A program made the translations under genes and the position numbers. 64,000 nt of DNA from Leucobacter sp. UT-8R-CII-1-4 (GTDB taxonomy: Bacteria; Actinomycetota; Actinomycetes; Actinomycetales; Microbacteriaceae). Below, one piece after another: positions 55,213 to 62,960 of the stretch (within the stretch, counting starts at the first letter, position 1; every line of letters starts with the position of its first letter). The DNA lies in NCBI RefSeq assembly GCF_030010235.1, contig NZ_JASCRS010000002.1, positions 372,001-436,000 of the forward strand, given 5' to 3'. The notes under the pieces are model-generated. The model was not told the origin of the DNA, searched no databases, and saw only the letters and a list, made by a program, of their open reading frames with translations.

Positions 55213-56477
55213 TTAACGCTTCACTCTCGGCCGCATCCAACTCGGGTGCGGCCGAGCCCATTTCAGCGGCAGCGCCTCCCGGCTGGGAGGCGCTGTTCGC
55301 GTCAGATGCGCTGGATCGCCTCAAACAGCTTGAGAGTGATTTGCAGCAGGGCGCGACATCGCTTGCGCTCGGCACACGACTGCGCGCCGACGGTGTAGCT
55401 GGCGACGAAGTTGCGGCACTACTGTCGCAGGTCGATCTGCGTCGCAAAGCTCGCCTCAAATTTGGTGGTGCAGCAGCAAACATGCTGTTCACTCAGGCCG
55501 GACTTGAACAGGCAAGCCGCATTGCAGTCTCGAATCTGCACGCCGAGCGTTTCGCCAGGGCCGAATGCAATGTCGTCGCTGACCTTGGCTGCGGTATCGG
55601 CAGCGAATCGATGGCCTTTGCCCGCGCGGGCCTTGGCGTTCGCGCGGTGGAGCTTGATCCGTTTACCGCTCGCGTCGCTGCCCATAACCTTGGCCCCGCC
55701 GCGCTGGGCGAAGCCGCCAGCCAGACTGAGGTGCTCGTAGGCGACGCACAGCAGACCTCGCTTCTCGGCGTTGGCGGCGCGTTTCTCGACCCTGCCCGGC
55801 GCACTTCGGGGCATCGCAACACCAAACGCCTCGCAAACCCGGACGACTACTCCCCCTCGCTCACGTTCGCTTTTGGCCTTGCCGAACAGCTCCCCACCGG
55901 AGTGAAGCTCGGGCCTGGCCTTGACCGTGAGTTGCTGCCGCCGGAGGCTGAAGCCCAGTGGGTATCAATTGATGGCCAGTTGGTTGAGACCGGGGTGTGG
56001 TTTGGTCCGCTAGCTCGGCCCGGGGTGACCAGGTCGGCGCTGGTGTTACGCGGCGCAGACGCACACGAACTTCACGCTTCGGCCGATGCCGACGACGTTG
56101 ATGTGCGTGGCCTTGGCGAATACCTGCACGAACCAGATGGCTCGGTGATTCGTGCCCGCCTCATCGGTCTGCTTGCCGAGCAACTGAGTGCCGGCATGCT
56201 GAGTGATGGAATCGCATATCTGACAAGTGATTCAGCAGTGTCGACACCGTTCGCGCAGACTTTTCGCATTACTGAACAGTTGCCAAGCTCTGAGAAACAG
56301 CTCAAACGGGCTCTCGCCGAGCGCGGCATTGGCACGCTTGAAATCAAGAAACGCGGCGCTGACGTAGACCCTGCCGAACTGCGCAAACGTTTGCGGCTTC
56401 GCGGCCCAAACTCGGCCACACTTTTCCTTACTAGAGTCGCAGGGAAGCATACGGCGCTTCTCGCCGAGCGCCTCTAG
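55212..56477 (+). CDS. THUMP-like domain SAM-dependent methyltransferase, start unclear
   Basis: The family N-terminus (PPGWEALFASDALDRLKQLE) starts about 20 codons into this frame, but no ATG, GTG or TTG lies between the previous gene's stop and it; an upstream in-frame GTG at 55014 lies inside the DUF4190 gene, and the first TTG downstream is 55341. ATT at 55212 overlaps the TAA of the neighbour; ATT at 55263 is another option. The core is intact: SAM motif DLGCGIGSESMAFARAG, DPARRT, and a C-terminal THUMP-like domain from about 330 (KRALAERGIGTLEIKKRG). It probably methylates RNA or rRNA; the substrate is unknown. A CTCGGCCGCA hairpin (55226-55256) sits in the early codons. Confidence 0.75.
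   Translation: MNASLSAASNSGAAEPISAAAPPGWEALFASDALDRLKQLESDLQQGATSLALGTRLRADGVAGDEVAALLSQVDLRRKARLKFGGAAANMLFTQAGLEQASRIAVSNLHAERFARAECNVVADLGCGIGSESMAFARAGLGVRAVELDPFTARVAAHNLGPAALGEAASQTEVLVGDAQQTSLLGVGGAFLDPARRTSGHRNTKRLANPDDYSPSLTFAFGLAEQLPTGVKLGPGLDRELLPPEAEAQWVSIDGQLVETGVWFGPLARPGVTRSALVLRGADAHELHASADADDVDVRGLGEYLHEPDGSVIRARLIGLLAEQLSAGMLSDGIAYLTSDSAVSTPFAQTFRITEQLPSSEKQLKRALAERGIGTLEIKKRGADVDPAELRKRLRLRGPNSATLFLTRVAGKHTALLAERL
55226..55256 (+). repeat. Hairpin over the start of the methyltransferase frame
   Basis: CTCGGCCGCAT (55226-55236) pairs with GTGCGGCCGAG (55246-55256), one G-T pair, loop nine. It begins 14 bases after the DUF4190 stop and lies inside the open frame of the methyltransferase, with no T run, so it may be the DUF4190 terminator lying in the 5' part of the next gene. 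Confidence 0.6.
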
Positions 56478-56502
56478 CCCGCTCGCGCACGGTACACAGT
56501 GC

Positions 56503-56522
56503 TGCACAGCACTGTGCTGTGC
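56503..56522. repeat. GCACAG-type palindrome between convergent genes
   Basis: GCACAGCACTGTGC (reading within CTGCACAGCACTGTGCTGTGC) gives overlapping short self-complementary units between the methyltransferase and ABC genes. It has no T run and is at most a weak terminator. Confidence 0.35.
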
Positions 56523-56586
56523 TACTGGCCCGGCCGATCCAGCGCCCCATCGAGATCGCCTAGGGCAACCGTACTGGGCGATGCCC

Positions 56587-57690
56587 CTAGCGGGGCTCGA
56601 CGGCGACCGGATCGCCGAGAAACACCAACTGCACCTGCTCATCTGAGGCAAACTGCTCACTTGCGCTGTGCTGCACCGTGATCATCTCGCCAGAATTCGC
56701 GCGAACCACAGTGCGGCGGTGCGCGCCGAAAAAGCCGCTCGACACCACAGCGGCAGGCATGCCGCCGGCGGCACCCTGCACCCCAGCAACACCTGCTGGC
56801 GCCAACCGCAATTGTTCGGGGCGCACAAAGGCAGTAACCGACACCTCACCGGCAAGCCCCGGCCCGGTCAAGCCGGTGAGTGATCCCACGCTGCCAGGCA
56901 ATACCGGCAGCACCGCACCAGCAATCGTCACGTTTTCACCGCTCAGCACACCGGGCAAACGGTTTGATTCGCCGATAAAACTTGCTACGAACGGAGTTGC
57001 CGGGCGGCGGTACAGATCTTCTGGTGCGCCGAGCTGCTCGATGACCCCATCGCGCATCACTGCCACCCGGTCCGCCACCGCGAGAGCTTCTTCCTGGTCA
57101 TGCGTCACAAAGATCGTGGTGATCCCAAGTTCCATCTGAATCGCCTTGATCTCGTCGCGCAACCGCACGCGCACTTTTGCGTCAAGCGCAGAAAGCGGCT
57201 CATCGAGCAGCAACGCGCGCGGGCGAGTAACGAGCGCACGAGCAAGTGCCACACGCTGCTGCTGTCCACCAGATAGTTGGTGCGCGAATCGATCCGCGGT
57301 GTGCCCGAGCCCGACAAGTTCAAGCGCTTCACCGACACGAGTCGCACGCTCCGCTTTCGAAACCTTGCGCATCTCAAGACCAAAACCAACATTTTGCGCA
57401 ACCGTCATATGCGGAAACAGCGAGTAGGCCTGAAACACCACAGACATGTCGCGCTTGTTGACGGGCACCGGAGAAATGTCTTCCCCAGCAAGCAGAATTC
57501 GCCCGCTCGTCGGCTGTTCAAGACCCGCAAGGCAGCGCAGCATGGTGGTTTTGCCGCAGCCGGAGGGCCCCAGCAACGCAATGAACTCCCCCGGCGCGAT
57601 GTCAAGATCGATGCCGTGCAACACAGTGGTGTCGCCATACGCCTTGGTCACGCCCTCAAATCGAATTGGGGTGCCTGTCGTGTCAGCCAT
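56587..57690 (-). CDS. ABC transporter ATP-binding protein with TOBE domain
   Basis: 367 residues. Walker A GPSGCGKTT, Q-loop VVFQAYSLFPHMT, signature LSGGQQQR, Walker B LLLDEP and THDQEEA, plus a TOBE-like C-terminus from about 240, as in iron, polyamine, AEP and sulphate-type importers. Overlaps the permease stop by eight bases. It is the last gene of a four-gene operon (binding protein, two permeases, ATPase). The 109-base gap to the methyltransferase stop contains a repeated GCACAGCACTGTGC-like palindrome (56503-56522), possibly a terminator. Confidence 0.9.
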   Translation of the reverse strand: MADTTGTPIRFEGVTKAYGDTTVLHGIDLDIAPGEFIALLGPSGCGKTTMLRCLAGLEQPTSGRILLAGEDISPVPVNKRDMSVVFQAYSLFPHMTVAQNVGFGLEMRKVSKAERATRVGEALELVGLGHTADRFAHQLSGGQQQRVALARALVTRPRALLLDEPLSALDAKVRVRLRDEIKAIQMELGITTIFVTHDQEEALAVADRVAVMRDGVIEQLGAPEDLYRRPATPFVASFIGESNRLPGVLSGENVTIAGAVLPVLPGSVGSLTGLTGPGLAGEVSVTAFVRPEQLRLAPAGVAGVQGAAGGMPAAVVSSGFFGAHRRTVVRANSGEMITVQHSASEQFASDEQVQLVFLGDPVAVEPR

Positions 57691-58594
57691 TCGCGCTGAC
57701 CTCCTTTGATTCGTTAGTCGTTGCAGCGGGCCCAGTCGCAGCAGTCACATCTTTTTTCGCGTTGGATCGACCGGCTCTGCGAGCACGCTGCCCCTTGGGG
57801 CGAATCGAAGCGAAAACGAACAGCAACACAAACACAGCAGTCAGCGAAAGCAATGAGGTGATGACGGCCGCATAGGGGTCGCTTTTTGATACCTCGACGA
57901 GTGCGACCTGCAGAGTCACCCTGTTCAGCAGCGAAGACAGCGTGAACTCGCCGAGCACTACGGCTGCGGTGATCAGGGTTGCGCTGGTCAGGCCGTGACG
58001 CACTCCAGGCACGATCACGCGCCAGAGCACGGTGATCCAGTTGGCGCCGAGCGATCGGGCCGCTTCGACGAGAGTCTTCGCGCCCATTCCTTGCAGTTCA
58101 GAGACGATTGCACGGTAAGCAAAAGGCAGCACGAGAATGCCATAGGCGAGCGCGAGGGTCCAAATATCGCCACCGAAGATCTGCACAATCACTCGGTAGA
58201 GCGGCGCCAGACCGACGACGAGCACAATCGCAGGAATAGCGATCGGCAAGATAGTGAGCATTTCAAATGCTCGGGCCAACCTCGGAAACTGCAGGTGCAC
58301 CAGCACAATAGTGGGCAAGAACAGCACCCACACGATGGCGATCGTGATCGCAGCGAGCAACAGCGAATTGCCGATGCCCTTCACGAGGTTTCGATACATT
58401 CGCGCGTTCTCGGGATCGAAGAGTGCGGCCCAGTGTTGCACGCCGTACCCGCCGTCTTGCTGGCGCAGAGTGAACTCAAACATTGCGATCAGCGGCACCA
58501 CGAAGACGCCACAGATCACAATCAGGATGGTGCGACGTAGCCAGGCTGGCGGCTGACCTGAGACAGCGGCGGCAATCGGTTTTGTGTGTTTCAT
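57683..58594 (-). CDS. ABC transporter permease (second)
   Basis: 303 residues from ATG 58594, which overlaps the first permease stop (ATGA); a GTG at 58603 is less likely. Six hydrophobic segments and an EAA loop (VEAARSLGANWITVLWRVIVPGVRHG) near 180. The C-terminus is Lys/Thr/Ala-rich. It forms half of the transporter pore; its stop overlaps the ATPase start. Confidence 0.9.
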   Translation of the reverse strand: MKHTKPIAAAVSGQPPAWLRRTILIVICGVFVVPLIAMFEFTLRQQDGGYGVQHWAALFDPENARMYRNLVKGIGNSLLLAAITIAIVWVLFLPTIVLVHLQFPRLARAFEMLTILPIAIPAIVLVVGLAPLYRVIVQIFGGDIWTLALAYGILVLPFAYRAIVSELQGMGAKTLVEAARSLGANWITVLWRVIVPGVRHGLTSATLITAAVVLGEFTLSSLLNRVTLQVALVEVSKSDPYAAVITSLLSLTAVFVLLFVFASIRPKGQRARRAGRSNAKKDVTAATGPAATTNESKEVSANG

Positions 58595-59430
58595 CGCTGC
58601 CACCTCGCGGCCCTACGCTGCAGCGCCGAATAGCCGATCATCACAATGAGCATCACGAGGAGCATGCCGAGCGCGAGCGCACCGGCAGTGTTGGCGCGTG
58701 AAGCCCCGGTTTCTGAAATCAGTGCCGAACGGATCTGTAGCGGCACAATTTGCGCGCCCTGACTGATCAGTGCAGCTGCCGTTGCGTATGACGAAAACGC
58801 GTTGGCGAAAAGCAGTAGCAGCGAGCCTAAGAACGAGGGCGCGAGAATTGGCCCCGCGATCCTCGTCCAATAGGTAAATGAGTTGCCGCCGAGGGTTGCT
58901 GAGGCTTCTGCCCATTCCCTGCGTAACCCCTCCATCGCAGGCAAAAACACAATCACCATGAGTGGCACTTGAAAGTACAGATACGGCAAAATCAGGCCGG
59001 GTAGCTGATACAGCCACACGCCTTCGGCGAAGATGTCGATACCGAACCATTCGCGCAGCGAGACCGTCACTAGGCCCTGAATGCCAATGGTCGCGATAAA
59101 AGCGAATGCGAGCATTACGCCGCCAAATTGTGCGAGCACGCTTGCCGCCGAGTCAATCGCACGGCGCAGCGCACTGGTCGCTGGGGCGCCGGTAAGAGCG
59201 AAAGCGAGTAGGCCACCGAGCAGGGCGCCAATGCCCGCCGTGAGTGCACTAATCCAGATCGTTGCCCAGAAGGAACCGAGCACGATGGGGTCGGTGAGTT
59301 TTGCAAAATTGTCGAGGGTGAGCGAACCGTCTGCCGCAAAAAATCCGGTGCCAATCGCGAGTACCGCTGGCACCGCAAGAAAGATCAGCACGTACAGCGC
59401 GAACGGCGTGAGGCCAAGCCACTTCTTCAT
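58591..59430 (-). CDS. ABC transporter permease (first)
   Basis: 279 residues from ATG 59430 (GAGAG five bases before); an ATG at 59442 lacks a ribosome-binding site. Six hydrophobic segments and an EAA-type loop (REWAEASATLGGNSFTYWTRIAGPILAP) near 175. It pairs with the second permease. A hairpin lies between it and the binding-protein gene. Confidence 0.9.
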   Translation of the reverse strand: MKKWLGLTPFALYVLIFLAVPAVLAIGTGFFAADGSLTLDNFAKLTDPIVLGSFWATIWISALTAGIGALLGGLLAFALTGAPATSALRRAIDSAASVLAQFGGVMLAFAFIATIGIQGLVTVSLREWFGIDIFAEGVWLYQLPGLILPYLYFQVPLMVIVFLPAMEGLRREWAEASATLGGNSFTYWTRIAGPILAPSFLGSLLLLFANAFSSYATAAALISQGAQIVPLQIRSALISETGASRANTAGALALGMLLVMLIVMIGYSALQRRAARWQR

Positions 59431-59459
59431 TCGTTCTCTCATCGTTAGTGGTTAGAACG

Positions 59460-59504
59460 CCGTACCGACTATTGCTGCCGATCTGGCGTCAATAGTCGGT
59501 ACGG
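59460..59504 (-). repeat. Intercistronic hairpin between binding protein and permease
   Basis: CCGTACCGACTATTG (59460-59474) and CAATAGTCGGTACGG (59490-59504) are 15-base perfect arms, extended outward by AGAAC/GTTCT. It lies 29 bases upstream of the permease and 49 bases downstream of the binding-protein stop. Such hairpins commonly protect the binding-protein mRNA or lower read-through to the permeases. Confidence 0.8.
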
Positions 59505-59552
59505 AGGTGTTCTCTAGGCGGAGGCTCTCATGTCGCCGCCTGGCGAACGAAA

Positions 59553-60668
59553 TTAGCCGATGATCTTTGGCCATTCAGTTGCGAGCAGTGCGTTCGCTGC
59601 ATCGATCTGCTCAGGACTTGCAGTCTCCTGCTCGTCTGGCAGACCGCCAGCGGCTTCGAGAGCTTTCTTGTCTACGGTGCCGGCCTTGTCCATCGCAGCA
59701 AGTCGCACTGGGAATGCGCCAGCTTCAAGGTAGAGGTTCTGCACGGTGTCGCTGTAGATCCATTCCTGCCACAGCCGAGCTGCCGCTGGGTTTGGTGCGT
59801 CCTTGTTGATTGCCTCGTTGTAGAACGAAACGTACGCGGTGCCTGGCAGCACTGCGTTCTCCCAGTTCGGGGTATCGGCCTGCTGGCCAATGTTGTTGAA
59901 CGACCAGTCGATAACAACCGGGGTTTCACCCGACGCGATAGTGGCTGGGGTTGGGTCAACTGGCAGGAAGTTACCTGCTGCGTTGAGCTTCGAGAAGAAA
60001 TCAACACCGGTCTGGAAGTTGTCGAGTTCGCCGCCACCCTGCAGGGTTGCCATGCCAACGCCAGCGAAAGCTGCGCCGGCCTGAGTCGGGTCACCGTTCA
60101 GAGCAACTGAACCCTTGTACTTTGCGTCGAGCAGATCATCGAGCGAGGTCGGTGCGTCAAACTTCGACGAGTCGTAGCCGATCGACATGACACCGGTGTA
60201 GTTGTTTACCCAGAGGCCGCTAGCCTCTTTGTTCTCTGCCGGAATGTCTTCCCAAGCCTGCACCTGGTAAGGCGCAAAGTAGTCGGTGCTCGAGAGCGCA
60301 ACGGCTGCGCCGAGGTCGAACACATCTGGGGCGGTGTCTTGGCCACGCAGGTTGTCAGCTGCCTGAATTTCCTCGGCGCTTGATGCGTCTGGTGAGGCCG
60401 AGTTCACGGTGATGCCGTACTCGTCTTCAAAACCCTTGATGATCTTGCCGTAGTTTGCCCAGGTCTCTGGCAGAGCTACAACGTTAAGCTCGCCCTCTTC
60501 CTGCGCTGCTTTGACGAGCGCGTCAAAGCCACCGAAGTCTTCGGCGCTGGTTGCGGTTGCCGCGTCAAAGCCTTCTGGACTGGTCGAGGTGCCAGAGCTG
60601 CAAGCCGAGAGGCCGAGCATTGCGATGGTTGCCACGGCACCTGCCGCGACGAGTGAACGACGATTCAC
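59553..60668 (-). CDS. ABC transporter substrate-binding lipoprotein (iron/AEP/thiamine-type)
   Basis: 371 residues from a GTG at 60668 with AAAGGGGAAT upstream; the extension to 60749 is not needed. Lipobox LGLSAC marks the lipid-anchored protein. The mature part (NVVALPETWANYGKIIKGFEDEYGI, then YTGVMSIGYDSSKFDAP) fits the SBP_bac_6/8-like group that binds ferric iron, 2-aminoethylphosphonate, thiamine or polyamines. The ligand is not determined by sequence. It heads the permease/ATPase operon. Confidence 0.88.
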   Translation of the reverse strand: MNRRSLVAAGAVATIAMLGLSACSSGTSTSPEGFDAATATSAEDFGGFDALVKAAQEEGELNVVALPETWANYGKIIKGFEDEYGITVNSASPDASSAEEIQAADNLRGQDTAPDVFDLGAAVALSSTDYFAPYQVQAWEDIPAENKEASGLWVNNYTGVMSIGYDSSKFDAPTSLDDLLDAKYKGSVALNGDPTQAGAAFAGVGMATLQGGGELDNFQTGVDFFSKLNAAGNFLPVDPTPATIASGETPVVIDWSFNNIGQQADTPNWENAVLPGTAYVSFYNEAINKDAPNPAAARLWQEWIYSDTVQNLYLEAGAFPVRLAAMDKAGTVDKKALEAAGGLPDEQETASPEQIDAANALLATEWPKIIG

Positions 60669-60755
60669 AACATTCCCCTTTACGGACCCACCCGTTCGCC
60701 TTGTATGCGAACCGGAAAGTGGGCTTCGAAAAGGAAAGTAGCACCGCAAAAAGAC

Positions 60756-60795
60756 GAAACGTCACCTCCGAGTGAACGGATGGTGACGCTTCGTT
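60756..60795 (-). terminator. Terminator after prpC
   Basis: On the minus strand CGAAGCGTCACC and GGTGACGTTTCG form a 12-base stem with one mismatch, followed by TCTTTTT. It lies about 70 bases after the prpC stop and separates the prp operon from the ABC operon. Confidence 0.8.
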
Positions 60796-60801
60796 TTCGG
60801 C

Positions 60802-60823
60802 CTCATGAACAGGTTTTCATGAG
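60802..60823. promoter_or_regulatory. Palindrome near the prpC end
   Basis: CTCATGAA (60802-60809) and TTCATGAG (60816-60823) with a six-base spacer form an 8-base perfect repeat in the gap between prpC and the binding-protein gene. It may be an operator for the ABC operon or a second hairpin of the prp terminator. Confidence 0.35.
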
Positions 60824-60865
60824 TTCTCGATGTTATGGCGAGTTTGTGCTGGTTTTCGCGCTGGA

Positions 60866-62050
60866 TCACTCAGCAGATTCAGCAGCACGATCATTTGCGC
60901 GTAGCTGCTCCGCGTCTGCTTGATACCCCTCGATGTGACGTTCATCGACACCGTTGTAGAGCGAGAGTGGGCGAATCAGAGCGTTTGATGCGCTCTGTTC
61001 CATCACGTGCGCTGTCCAACCGGTAACACGCGATGCAATAAACAGTGGGGTGAAGGTGAGTGTGTCAAACCCAATCAGGTTGTAGGCCGGACCTGATGGG
61101 TAATCAAGGTTCGGGTAGATACCCTTGCGCGACACAAATTCTTCTTCGAGCTTGGCGTAAAGCTCGGCCACATCGGGGCGCTGGTAGTGCTCAATCAGGG
61201 TGTCAAGCGCGCTTTTCATGGTTGGCACGCGAGAGTCACCCCGTTTGTATACTCGGTGCCCGAAGCCCATAATCTTGCGCTTCTCGGCCAGAGCTTTGTC
61301 GAGCCACGGCACCACGTTCTCGGCCGAACCAATGTCGTTGAAGATATGCAGAACTGCTTCGTTTGCACCGCCGTGCAGCGGCCCCTTCAGCGCACCAATT
61401 GCGCCAACCACTGACGAGTACAGATCGCTCAGAGTTGAGGCGATAACGCGCGCGGTGAAGGTCGAGGCATTAAATGAGTGCTCTGCGTAGAGAATCATTG
61501 AGCGGTTGAACGCGTCAATCACAATCTCGTCTGATTCTTCGCCAAAAGTCATCCATAGGAAGTTGGCTGCGTAGTCAAGGTCATCGCGCGGTGGCACGAT
61601 CTCTTGACCTCGTCTGCGGCGCTGACCGTAGGCGACGATCGCCGGCAGCGCCGCGTAGAGGCGAATGCTGCGACGGAGATTCTCTTCGGGACTGCCAGCG
61701 GCGTCAAACACCGACCCAGCGCCTTGCACGTCTGAAGCGCCGATGACACTCACCGCGGTACGCGCTTCATCCATCGGATGTGCGCTGAGCGGCAGGAGGT
61801 CGATGGCCTGCTTCACATTTGCGGCGAGCGCGCGATGCTCGCGCTCCTCGGCCCGCAACTGTGCCAACTGCTCCGGGTTCGGCAGCTCACCGTGCCAAAG
61901 CAGATAGGCGACCGCTTCAAACGGCTGAGTGGCCGCGAGTTCCTGCACTGGAAAGCCCCGGTACAGGAGTGAGTTGGTCTCTGGGTTCACTTTCGAGATA
62001 GCAGTCTCATCGACTACTACCCCAGCGAGCCCCTTATAGATCTCGGTCAT
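60866..62050 (-). CDS. prpC: 2-Methylcitrate synthase/citrate synthase
   Basis: 394 residues. The type II citrate synthase fold with catalytic His in GPLHGGANE and MGFGHRVYK, and Asp in NLDYPSGPAY. Immediately downstream of prpB (eight-base gap) and last in the prp operon, it is best read as the methylcitrate synthase that condenses propionyl-CoA with oxaloacetate; bifunctional citrate activity is possible. It ends at the terminator at 60756-60795. Confidence 0.93.
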   Translation of the reverse strand: MTEIYKGLAGVVVDETAISKVNPETNSLLYRGFPVQELAATQPFEAVAYLLWHGELPNPEQLAQLRAEEREHRALAANVKQAIDLLPLSAHPMDEARTAVSVIGASDVQGAGSVFDAAGSPEENLRRSIRLYAALPAIVAYGQRRRRGQEIVPPRDDLDYAANFLWMTFGEESDEIVIDAFNRSMILYAEHSFNASTFTARVIASTLSDLYSSVVGAIGALKGPLHGGANEAVLHIFNDIGSAENVVPWLDKALAEKRKIMGFGHRVYKRGDSRVPTMKSALDTLIEHYQRPDVAELYAKLEEEFVSRKGIYPNLDYPSGPAYNLIGFDTLTFTPLFIASRVTGWTAHVMEQSASNALIRPLSLYNGVDERHIEGYQADAEQLRANDRAAESAE

Positions 62051-62058
62051 TGCACACG

Positions 62059-62958
62059 CTACCTTTCGACGTTGAAGGTGTAGATGTTCGAGTCGAACCC
62101 AGCGTAATCTTCGTAGCTGATCAGTTCATAGAGTTCTGCACGATGCTGCATATTGCCCAGCTGGCTGGTCAGTGTGCCGTGCTCGTTCAGAGCGTCAAGT
62201 GCCCGCTCAGCTGCGCCCATTGCGATCCGCAAAAGCGAAACTGGCCAGATCACCATGTTGATGCCTACGCTCTCAAGCTGCGAGGTGGTAAATAGCTCGC
62301 TCTTGCCGAACTCTGTCATGTTTGCGAGTACTGGTACGTCGACAGCTGAGCGAATTGCTTCGAACTCTTCGAGCGTCCGCATTGCCTCAGGGAAGATTGC
62401 GTCAGCTCCCGCGTCGACGAGTGCCTTTGCGCGATCTTTCGCAGCTTCAAGCCCCTCGACCGCACGCACATCGGTGCGCGCCATGATCAAGAAGTTGGGG
62501 TCGCGACGGCCCTCAACTGCCGCACGAATTCGACGCACAGCAATGTCGAGACCAACCACCTCTTTGCCGTCGAGGTGTCCGCAGCGTTTCGGGTTGATCT
62601 GGTCTTCAATGTGCAGACCCGAGATGCCAGCGTTTTCCATCTCTTGCACGGTGCGTGCGGCGTTCATCGGCTCACCGAAACCGGTGTCAGCGTCGATCAG
62701 CGTCGGAAGCTCGGTGGTGCGCGCAATCTGTGCGCCCCTATTCGCAACCTCGGTGAGGGTGGTGAGGCCGATATCTGGCAGGCCGAGGTCAGCTGAGAGC
62801 ACCGCGCCAGAGATGTAGACGCCGTCAAAGCCTTTGCGTTCGATCAGGCGGGCCGAGAGTGGGTTGAAAGCGCCAGGCATGCGAAGCAGTCGTCCGCTTT
62901 CGAGTTCTTCACGAAAACGTAGACGCTTCTGTTCGGCGCTGGTTGATGAGTACAACAT
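62059..62958 (-). CDS. prpB: Methylisocitrate lyase
   Basis: 299 residues. The isocitrate-lyase superfamily signature KRCGH (in NPKRCGHLDGKEV), the metal/substrate residues in DADTGFG, and the N-terminal RMPGAFNPLSARLIERKGFDGVYISG are as in PrpB. It cleaves 2-methylisocitrate to pyruvate and succinate. It lies between prpD (two bases after its stop) and prpC (eight-base gap), transcribed together. Confidence 0.96.
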   Translation of the reverse strand: MLYSSTSAEQKRLRFREELESGRLLRMPGAFNPLSARLIERKGFDGVYISGAVLSADLGLPDIGLTTLTEVANRGAQIARTTELPTLIDADTGFGEPMNAARTVQEMENAGISGLHIEDQINPKRCGHLDGKEVVGLDIAVRRIRAAVEGRRDPNFLIMARTDVRAVEGLEAAKDRAKALVDAGADAIFPEAMRTLEEFEAIRSAVDVPVLANMTEFGKSELFTTSQLESVGINMVIWPVSLLRIAMGAAERALDALNEHGTLTSQLGNMQHRAELYELISYEDYAGFDSNIYTFNVER

Positions 62959-62960
62959 GA

